DNA of 63,639 nucleotides from Phascolarctobacterium_A sp902463975 (GTDB lineage Bacteria; Bacillota; Negativicutes; Acidaminococcales; Acidaminococcaceae): the NCBI RefSeq assembly GCF_902463975.1, contig NZ_CABQHJ010000013.1:1-63639 (forward strand), written 5' to 3'. The position numbers were made by a program, and so were the translations under genes. Under the pieces are notes generated by a model. That model searched no databases and had not been told where the DNA came from. It saw nothing but the letters and a program-made list of their open reading frames with translations. The first letter of the stretch is position 1. Each line of letters starts with the position of its first letter. Shown here piece after piece: positions 57,692 through 63,639 of the stretch.

Positions 57692-58909
57692 ATGAAAAAG
57701 TTGATATGCATATTATGCAGTTTATTGATAGTGCTGTTTGCGGCAAATGGTTTTGCGTCAGGCAGGGAAAAAAGAGTTGTATTAGGTATTGAACGCATTG
57801 ATGAGCCGTTTGCTAAGCAGCTGCTTGCCGGAAAAAGACTGGGACTGTTTACCAATCAGTCCGGCGTGGACAGCAAGCTTCGCAGCAGCACAGAGCTGCT
57901 GCAGAAGAGCTATAATCTGACGGCACTGTTTGTGCCTGAGCATGGATTGTTCGGCGCTGTGGCGGCAGGCGAAACCTTTGAGAGTCACACCTATAAGGAT
58001 ATACCTGTACACAGCCTGTATGGAGAAAATCGCAGGCCTACGGCAAAAATGCTGGATGAGATTGACACCATGGTGGTTGATATTCAGGATGTCGGCATTC
58101 GTCACTATACATATTTTTCTTCGCTTGCTTATATAATGGAAGAATGCGCCAAAGCGAAAAAGCAGGTTGTTGTTTTGGACCGCCCTAATCCTTTAGGCGG
58201 TGCTATGCAGGGACCGGTTCTCAAGCCGGAATATAAAACTTTTATCGGGCTTTACGAGCTGCCGTTGCGTCATGGTCTTACTATAGGTGAATTTGCAAGC
58301 TATATCAACGCTACGCAGCATATCGGCTGTGAGCTGGCGGTGGTGCCTATGAAGGGATGGTCACGCAGAGAGCTGTGGCAGGATACAGGCCTGCCATGGG
58401 TACAGACATCTCCGCTGATTCCTACGGCAGAAACAGCGTTGCTATATGGTGTTACCGGTGTGTGCGGTGACAGCAATTTATCTGTAGGTGTTGGCACAGC
58501 TAAGCCATTTTACTTTGTGGGAGCACCCTTTGCTGATGCGGATGCCGTAAAGGCATCATTAGATGAAAAGCAGCTTGCAGGCGTGGCTTTTAGAGCAGCG
58601 CGCTTTACACCGCGCTATGGCGCTTATCAAGATGAGCTGGTGCAGGGTGTTGAAATTTATCTTACTGATGTACGCAGAGTTAATCTGCCTGAGCTGGATT
58701 ATATTTTGTTTTCTACATTTAAAAGCCTATATCCTGAGCAGATTAAAACGCTGGAGCGTGGCTATGGCAGTAAAGGCTATAAGCTTGATATAGCTTTGGG
58801 CGAAAGCAGCTTGCGTGAAGGTGAAGCGCCAAAAACAGCTTTTGCGCGCTGGCATCAGGAGTGCGCGGCCTTTGAGCAGCAGGTAAAGCCTTATCTGCTG
58901 TATAAGTAA
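57692..58909 (+). CDS. NamZ-type exo-beta-N-acetylmuramidase (DUF1343)
   Basis: The 405-residue exported protein has a signal peptide (residues 1-23) and the DUF1343 core: GLFTNQSGVDSK near residue 52, FVPEHGLFGAVAAGE near residue 80, VVDIQDVGIRHYTY and VVLDRPNPLGG near residues 130-170. Members of this family (NamZ, GH171) remove MurNAc from the non-reducing end of peptidoglycan chains. Signal sequence and wall-related neighbours support a role in cell-wall recycling. The start follows GGGAGGGGTTTA. Confidence 0.9.
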   Translation: MKKLICILCSLLIVLFAANGFASGREKRVVLGIERIDEPFAKQLLAGKRLGLFTNQSGVDSKLRSSTELLQKSYNLTALFVPEHGLFGAVAAGETFESHTYKDIPVHSLYGENRRPTAKMLDEIDTMVVDIQDVGIRHYTYFSSLAYIMEECAKAKKQVVVLDRPNPLGGAMQGPVLKPEYKTFIGLYELPLRHGLTIGEFASYINATQHIGCELAVVPMKGWSRRELWQDTGLPWVQTSPLIPTAETALLYGVTGVCGDSNLSVGVGTAKPFYFVGAPFADADAVKASLDEKQLAGVAFRAARFTPRYGAYQDELVQGVEIYLTDVRRVNLPELDYILFSTFKSLYPEQIKTLERGYGSKGYKLDIALGESSLREGEAPKTAFARWHQECAAFEQQVKPYLLYK

Positions 58910-59029
58910 GGCTGCAGAGAAATTAACATTTTTGTTGCATTCTCAAGCAGGATAATAATGCCGCAGGCAAGAATAAAAATAATATAGCGTAATATCAAAA
59001 AATAATTGATGATAAGGAGCTGACATATA

Positions 59030-59551
59030 ATGAATGCAGAATTACAGGCTTTAAAGGAACGCAGAAGCGTCCGCAAATATAAGGCAGACATGGTGCCGCA
59101 GGAGTTGATTGACCAGGTTATTGAAGCCGGCCTTTATGCTGCCAGCGGTCATGGCGAGCAGGATTCGATTATTGTTGCGGTTACGAATAAAGAGGTGCGC
59201 GACAAGCTGTCGAAGATGAACAGTGCTATCATGGGCACGAAGAGTGATACGTTTTATGGTGCGCCAGTTGTTTTGATTGTGCTGGCGCCGAAGAGCAACA
59301 AGAATGCTATTTATGACGCAAGCCTTATCATGGGTAACCTGATGCAGGCAGCTCATACTGTAGGCCTTGGCAGCTGTTGGATTAACCGTGCCAAGGAAGA
59401 GTTTGCTTCCGAAGAAGGCAAACAGCTGCTGAAGGAATGGGGCATTGAGGGAGCGTATGAAGGTGTAGGCCACTGCATCCTCGGTTATACTGACGGACCT
59501 GTGCCTCAGGCTGCTCCGCGTAAAGCAAACCGTGTATTTTACGTAAAATAA
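59030..59551 (+). CDS. Nitroreductase family protein
   Basis: The 173-residue flavoprotein has RRSVRKYK near the N-terminus, which binds FMN phosphate, PVVLIVLAPKSN and GLGSCWINRAKEEF, all standard for small FMN nitroreductases. It would reduce quinones, nitro compounds or other acceptors with NAD(P)H; the true substrate is unknown. It lies 120 bases after the muramidase gene with GATAAGGAGCTGACA before its start. Confidence 0.9.
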   Translation: MNAELQALKERRSVRKYKADMVPQELIDQVIEAGLYAASGHGEQDSIIVAVTNKEVRDKLSKMNSAIMGTKSDTFYGAPVVLIVLAPKSNKNAIYDASLIMGNLMQAAHTVGLGSCWINRAKEEFASEEGKQLLKEWGIEGAYEGVGHCILGYTDGPVPQAAPRKANRVFYVK

Positions 59552-59580
59552 AAACGTCCTTAACGAAAGGGGGAAGAAAA

Positions 59581-59913
59581 ATGCTGAAAAAAACTGCTCT
59601 TTGCTTAGGTCTGCTGCTGGTTGCTGCATTTCCATGTATCGCAGGAGCTGCCACTCCTATCAACAGCGCAGGCTATTATAAAAATATCAAGCTGTGCGGT
59701 AAAGTGAAAATTGTTGACAGCTTTCCCGATATTAAGGTAAAAATTGTCGACAGCTTCCCGGATCTTAAGGTAAAGGTTGTCCAAAGCTTTCCCAATAATA
59801 TAGGCGAGTGGCAATTTGTTGAGTACGGTGAAGATTTCAGAGTACAGTTTGTTGATAGTTTTCCAGATATAAAAATCAAATACGTTTCTTCCTTCCCGGG
59901 CGTTGCAAAATAA
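59581..59913 (+). CDS. Secreted 7(1) septoil-knot-like repeat protein
   Basis: The 110-residue product has a signal peptide (residues 1-23) and five short repeats of the form (V/I)-(K/Q)-(I/V/F)-V-D-S-F-P-D: VKIVDSFPDIK, VKIVDSFPDLK, VKVVQSFPNN, a spacer GEWQFVEYGEDFR, VQFVDSFPDIK and IKYVSSFPG. That ladder of short beta strands ending in SFP turns matches the small family annotated as 7(1) septoil knot, predicted to form one of the most complex protein knots. Function is unknown. It is exported, so it acts in the envelope or outside. A strong terminator follows; the start follows AAAGGGGGAAGAAAA. Confidence 0.75.
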   Translation: MLKKTALCLGLLLVAAFPCIAGAATPINSAGYYKNIKLCGKVKIVDSFPDIKVKIVDSFPDLKVKVVQSFPNNIGEWQFVEYGEDFRVQFVDSFPDIKIKYVSSFPGVAK

Positions 59914-59922
59914 TATGCATAT

Positions 59923-59954
59923 GAGCTGTCAGAAGTGTTGACAGCTCTTTTTTT
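59923..59954 (+). terminator. Terminator after the knot protein
   Basis: GAGCTGTCA and TGACAGCTC pair perfectly, followed by seven T. Confidence 0.92.
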
Positions 59955-60114
59955 ATGCGATATTTAAGGTGAATGCTCTGTTGAAAAAGTACTCCTTAGG
60001 TGTACTTTATGTATGAAGAAACAGTCAATGAAACACTTGGCTGCGTGTAAAGAAAGAAGCGCATTAACACGGCAGAAAGCGCTGCTAATTTTTTAAAAAA
60101 GTTGCTAAAAAGTG

Positions 60115-60143
60115 TTGACAGCTTGTGTATGAGATGTTACAAT
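60115..60143 (+). promoter_or_regulatory. Promoter of the str operon
   Basis: TTGACA (60115-60120), a 17-base spacer and TACAAT (60138-60143). It starts the message for the L7Ae-like gene and the ribosomal genes. Confidence 0.85.
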
Positions 60144-60191
60144 ATACAAGTATCGCGGGAGAGCTATGCGCTCGATGAAGGAGGTAACATG

Positions 60192-60458
60192 ATGGCACTT
60201 GAAGCTTTAAAGCAAGCTGAAAAGCATACTGTAGGCGTTAAGCAGACAGAAAAAGCTGTAGCAAGACAAGTTGCCGCTGTCGTCTATATCGCAAGTGATG
60301 CGGACGAGAGAGTTACCGGCAGGCTGATGCAACTGTGTCGGGAAAATTCAGTACCGGTTGAAAACACAGAAACGATGCTGGAAATCGGCAGAGCCTGCGG
60401 CATAAACGTCAAAGCAGCAGCGGCTGCGATACTTAAAGCCGATAAGGGCTTGGCGTGA
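60192..60458 (+). CDS. L7Ae-family ribosomal protein (YbxF-like)
   Basis: The 88-residue protein has the L7Ae/L30e fold: GVKQTEKAVARQVAAVVYIA with the RNA-binding helix and DADERVTGRLMQLCRENSVPV. In Firmicutes this gene stands before rpsL and binds kink-turn RNA, although it is not a core ribosomal protein. I chose ATG at 60192, seven bases after GGAGG; ATG at 60189 is also possible. It is 52 bases before rpsL and shares the promoter at 60115. Confidence 0.9.
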   Translation: MALEALKQAEKHTVGVKQTEKAVARQVAAVVYIASDADERVTGRLMQLCRENSVPVENTETMLEIGRACGINVKAAAAAILKADKGLA

Positions 60459-60510
60459 GCCGAGTTTTTATAATCATTAAAATCTAATTGTTTGGAAAGG
60501 AGGTGCCGAT

Positions 60511-60891
60511 ATGCCTACAATTAACCAATTGGTTCGCAAAGGTAGAGAGGTTCTGAAAAGCAAATCTACTGCACCGGCATTGAAAGAATGCCCGCAAAAA
60601 CGTGGCGTCTGCACTCGTGTTTACACCACTACCCCGAAGAAACCTAACTCTGCACTTCGTAAAGTAGCTCGTGTACGTTTGACCAACGGCATCGAAGTTA
60701 CTGCTTATATCCCGGGTATCGGCCATAATCTTCAGGAACACAGTGTTGTTCTGATCAGAGGCGGAAGAGTCAAGGACCTTCCTGGTGTGCGTTACCATAT
60801 CATTCGTGGTGCTCTTGATACTGCAGGCGTTGCTAACCGCAACCAATCTCGCTCCAAGTACGGTGCAAAACGTGCTAAAGCAAAGAAATAA
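60511..60891 (+). CDS. rpsL: 30S ribosomal protein S12
   Basis: The 126-residue protein helps decode mRNA at the A site. The TTPKKPNSALRK and GGRVKDLPGVRYH loops are intact, with lysines at both positions where changes give streptomycin resistance, so a sensitive form is predicted. GGAGGTGCCGAT precedes the start. rpsG follows after 46 bases, fusA and tuf after that. Confidence 0.98.
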   Translation: MPTINQLVRKGREVLKSKSTAPALKECPQKRGVCTRVYTTTPKKPNSALRKVARVRLTNGIEVTAYIPGIGHNLQEHSVVLIRGGRVKDLPGVRYHIIRGALDTAGVANRNQSRSKYGAKRAKAKK

Positions 60892-60937
60892 TTTCAAGAA
60901 AACATTAAGAATGATTTAATCCTAAGGAGGGAAACAC

Positions 60938-61408
60938 ATGCCGAGAAAAGGCCCTGTAACTAAAAGAGACGTACTGCCGGATCCGGTGTACGGTTCTAAG
61001 CTTTTAACTAGATTTATCAATAAAATTATGCTCGACGGCAAAAAAGGCGTTGCAGAACGTATTGTATACGATGCATTCGACCTGGTTCGTGCAAAGACTG
61101 GCAAAGATCCTTTGGAAGTGTTCGATGCTGCTATGCAGAACGTAATGCCGCTGCTGGAAGTTCGTGCCCGTCGTGTTGGTGGTGCAAACTACCAAGTACC
61201 TGTTGAAGTACGTGCTGACCGCAAAACCACCCTGGGTATCCGTTGGCTGGTAAACTACTCTCGTCTGCGTGGTGAGCGCACCATGTACGAGCGTGTAGCT
61301 GGTGAGATCATGGACGCTTCCAATGGCACTGGCGCAGCTGTTAAGAAACGCGAAGATACCCACAAGATGGCAGAAGCAAACAAAGCATTTGCTCATTACC
61401 GCTGGTAA
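60938..61408 (+). CDS. rpsG: 30S ribosomal protein S7
   Basis: The 156-residue protein organises the head of the small subunit and regulates its operon in many bacteria. Recognisable are MPRKGPVTKRDVLPDPVYGS, GGANYQVPVEV and the C-terminal HKMAEANKAFAHYRW. The start follows AAGGAGGGAAACAC. Codon bias is strong, in line with its abundance. Confidence 0.98.
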   Translation: MPRKGPVTKRDVLPDPVYGSKLLTRFINKIMLDGKKGVAERIVYDAFDLVRAKTGKDPLEVFDAAMQNVMPLLEVRARRVGGANYQVPVEVRADRKTTLGIRWLVNYSRLRGERTMYERVAGEIMDASNGTGAAVKKREDTHKMAEANKAFAHYRW

Positions 61409-61443
61409 TGACCTGTCTCAGTTAATTTGAGGAGGATAAAGAA

Positions 61444-63546
61444 GTGGGCAGATTAATTCCGCTTGAGAGAACTAGAAATATCGGCATCATGGCTCACATC
61501 GATGCTGGTAAAACCACCACCACCGAACGTATTCTGTTCTATACCGGCAGAGTACATAAGATTGGTGAAACCCATGAAGGTGCTGCTACCATGGACTGGA
61601 TGGTTCAGGAACAAGAGCGTGGTATTACCATCACCTCTGCTGCAACCACCTGCTACTGGGAAGGTTCCGAGCACCAATTCGATAAACATCGTATCAACAT
61701 CATTGATACCCCGGGCCACGTTGACTTCACTGTAGAAGTTGAACGTTCCCTGCGTGTACTTGATGGCTCCGTTGCAGTTTTCTGTGCTAAGGGTGGTGTT
61801 GAGCCTCAGTCCGAAACCGTATGGCGTCAGGCTGACAAATACCATGTACCCCGTATGGCATATGTAAATAAAATGGATATTACCGGTGCAGACTTCTATC
61901 GTGTAATTGACATGATGAAGACTCGTCTGAATGCCAATGCAGTACCTATTCAACTGCCTATCGGCTTTGAAGATACTTTCCAGGGCATGATCGACCTGAT
62001 CAAAATGAGAGCAATCGTTTATGATGATGCACTCGGTAAAGAAGAAGAGTTCGTAGAAATCCCGGCTGACATGAAAGAGAAAGCTGACGAATACCGTGCG
62101 GCATTGGTTGAAGCAGTTGCTGAATCCGATGACGAGCTGATGATGAAATATCTGGAAGGCGAAGAGCTGACCGAAGAAGAAATCATCGCTGGTATCCGTA
62201 AAGCAACTATCGCTTGCAAAATGACTCCGGTTTGCTGCGGTTCTTCCTACAAAAACAAAGGCGTTCAACCGATGCTGGACGCTGTAATCCAATTCATGCC
62301 TGCACCGACAGATGTTCCTAACATCAAAGGTGTAAACCCTGAAACCGGCGAAGAAGACGAGCGTCCGTCCAGCGACGAAGCTCCGTTCTCCGCACTGGCA
62401 TTCAAGATTGCTACCGACCCGTTCGTTGGTAAGCTGGCATTCTTCCGTGTATACTCCGGTACCTTGACTGCTGGTTCTTATGTATATAACTCCACTAAAG
62501 GTAAACGTGAGCGTATCGGTCGTATCCTGCAAATGCATGCTAACCACCGTGAAGAAATTGAACAAGTTTACTCCGGTGATATCGCAGCTGCTGTAGGTCT
62601 GAAAGACACCACTACCGGTGATACTCTCTGCGATGAGAAAAACGAGATCATCCTCGAATCTATGGTATTCCCTGATCCTGTAATCTCCGTTGCAGTTGAA
62701 CCTAAAACTAAAGCTGACCAGGAAAAAATGGGCATTGCTCTGCAAAAACTGGCAGAAGAAGATCCGACCTTCCGTGTTCACACTGATCCTGAAACTTCCC
62801 AAACCATTATTTCCGGTATGGGCGAGCTTCACCTGGACATCATTGTTGACCGTCTGCTGCGCGAATTCAAAGTAGGTTGTACTGTTGGTAACCCGCAGGT
62901 TGCTTACCGCGAAACCATTCGCAAAGCTGTTAAATCTGAAGGTAAATTTGTTCGTCAGTCCGGTGGTAAAGGCCAATATGGTCATTGCTGGCTGGAAATC
63001 ACCCCGCGTGAACCTGGCGAAGGCTTCCTGTTTGAAAACAAAGTTGTTGGCGGCGCTATTCCTAAGGAATACATCGCTCCTATCGAAGCAGGCGTTAAAG
63101 AAGCTATGGAAAACGGCGTAGTTGCCGGTTATCCGATGGTTGATATCGCAGTTACTGTTTATGATGGTTCTTACCATGAAGTCGATTCTTCTGAAATGGC
63201 ATTTAAGATTGCCGGTTCTATGGGCTTCAAGTCCGGTGCTGAAAAAGCTAACCCGGTTATCCTTGAGCCTTACATGAAAGTAGAAATTACTGTTCCTGAA
63301 GAATATATGGGCGACGTAATCGGCGACGTTAACTCCCGCCGTGGCCGCATCGAAGGCATGGAAGCTCGTAACGGTGCACAAGTAATCAATGCATTCGTTC
63401 CGCTGGCTGAGATGTTCGGTTATGCTACCGACCTGCGCAGCAAAACCCAAGGCCGTGGTAACTACTCCATGGAAGTAGACCACTACGAAGACGTTCCCAG
63501 AAACATTGCTGAGGCAATTATTGCTAAAAACAAAGGCACCAACTAA
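61444..63546 (+). CDS. fusA: Elongation factor G
   Basis: The 700-residue GTPase translocates tRNA and mRNA on the ribosome. Domains in order: G domain with AHIDAGKTT (near residues 17-25), DTPGH and NKMD, then domains II to V with the domain IV RQSGGKGQYGHCW and a C-terminal RSKTQGRGNYSMEV segment. It starts with GTG at 61444 after GAGGAGGATAAAGAA. The second fusA paralogue known in some bacteria is not seen here. It is followed by tuf. Confidence 0.98.
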   Translation: MGRLIPLERTRNIGIMAHIDAGKTTTTERILFYTGRVHKIGETHEGAATMDWMVQEQERGITITSAATTCYWEGSEHQFDKHRINIIDTPGHVDFTVEVERSLRVLDGSVAVFCAKGGVEPQSETVWRQADKYHVPRMAYVNKMDITGADFYRVIDMMKTRLNANAVPIQLPIGFEDTFQGMIDLIKMRAIVYDDALGKEEEFVEIPADMKEKADEYRAALVEAVAESDDELMMKYLEGEELTEEEIIAGIRKATIACKMTPVCCGSSYKNKGVQPMLDAVIQFMPAPTDVPNIKGVNPETGEEDERPSSDEAPFSALAFKIATDPFVGKLAFFRVYSGTLTAGSYVYNSTKGKRERIGRILQMHANHREEIEQVYSGDIAAAVGLKDTTTGDTLCDEKNEIILESMVFPDPVISVAVEPKTKADQEKMGIALQKLAEEDPTFRVHTDPETSQTIISGMGELHLDIIVDRLLREFKVGCTVGNPQVAYRETIRKAVKSEGKFVRQSGGKGQYGHCWLEITPREPGEGFLFENKVVGGAIPKEYIAPIEAGVKEAMENGVVAGYPMVDIAVTVYDGSYHEVDSSEMAFKIAGSMGFKSGAEKANPVILEPYMKVEITVPEEYMGDVIGDVNSRRGRIEGMEARNGAQVINAFVPLAEMFGYATDLRSKTQGRGNYSMEVDHYEDVPRNIAEAIIAKNKGTN

Positions 63547-63585
63547 GCCTAGTTTTAACAAACAACCTTAAGGAGGAAATTCACA

Positions 63586-63639
63586 ATGGCAAAAGCTAAA
63601 TATGAAAGAACTAAACCGCATCTGAATATCGGCACCATC
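63586..63639 (+). CDS. tuf: Elongation factor Tu, N-terminus only
   Basis: ATG at 63586 follows TAAGGAGGAAATTCACA. The first 18 residues, MAKAKYERTKPHLNIGTI, are those of EF-Tu; the gene runs off the right edge. Confidence 0.97.
   Translation, partial: MAKAKYERTKPHLNIGTI

Noticed and set aside
58891..59091. Minus-strand open frame of 66 codons between the muramidase and the nitroreductase
   Set aside because: No ribosome binding site, and it overlaps the ends of two well-supported genes.
61453..63561. Minus-strand open frame of about 700 codons opposite fusA
   Set aside because: Produced by the codon bias of EF-G; the composition of the product (Phe/Asn/Val/His-rich) is that of a reverse complement.

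Overview
The window comes from a diderm Firmicute of the class Negativicutes, most likely an Acidaminococcaceae member resembling Phascolarctobacterium. That is inferred from two things seen together. Firmicute features include two T-box leaders, a yybP-ykoY riboswitch, long-form HPF and the order L7Ae-like protein / rpsL / rpsG / fusA / tuf. Outer-membrane features include a TonB-dependent receptor and a B12 uptake operon. The window also carries a complete succinate-to-propionate pathway with a sodium-pumping decarboxylase. No name can be proven from the sequence alone.

Layout. 1-2200: small accessory island on the minus strand (DUF2442 protein, class II Fic protein) with a duplicated promoter segment and a triple 41-bp hairpin repeat. 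2281-5064: methionine T-box, metA (acetyl-type by residue 111), O-acetylhomoserine sulfhydrylase. 5088-13739: [FeFe]-hydrogenase locus in two transcription units: an accessory or sensory half (DRTGG proteins, RsbW-like ATPase, a second H-cluster-type protein, PHP protein) and the HydABC-type NADH/ferredoxin electron-bifurcating hydrogenase. 13870-23269: CoA-transferase, split B12-dependent methylmalonyl-CoA mutase, MeaB, epimerase and the decarboxylase mmdADCB, all in very strongly biased codons. 23387-26865: BacA/SbmA-like ABC exporter or importer, flavodiiron protein, YbjN-like protein. 26892-29749: Mn-type riboswitch and P-type ATPase. 29752-31942: cluster of DnaA boxes, leucine T-box, leuA. 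31943-40898: noncoding stretch with a gene remnant, then a cobalamin operon (riboswitch, small secreted protein, BtuB-like receptor, BtuFCD) followed by a repeat-containing secreted protein, a CGGC protein and a GNAT. 41100-46304: hpf, then an amino-acid ABC transporter behind a Cys/Met-rich leader peptide with an attenuator, and a UroD-family protein. 46378-59954: secA, prfB (with its programmed frameshift), DUF5693, csaB, ftsEX, an EnvC/PcsB-like activator, CtpA-type protease, ArsC/Spx-like protein, NamZ-type muramidase, nitroreductase and a septoil-knot protein. 60115-63639: start of the str operon, running off the end inside tuf.

How it fits together. The cell probably makes ATP and a sodium gradient from succinate: CoA-transferase activates succinate, the B12 mutase, epimerase and Na+ pump convert it to propionyl-CoA, and the CoA is recycled. 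This makes cobalamin a central nutrient, which agrees with the riboswitch-controlled BtuB/BtuFCD operon. The bifurcating hydrogenase balances NADH and ferredoxin.

The most unusual signals are regulatory: the Cys/Met leader-peptide attenuator (41821-42062), a G8 tract inside the spacer of the apparent B12-operon promoter (32468-32495), a leader with covarying tandem hairpins before the mutase (15710-15873), a shared 5'-leader motif before the CoA-transferase and hpf, and a DnaA-box cluster before leuA.
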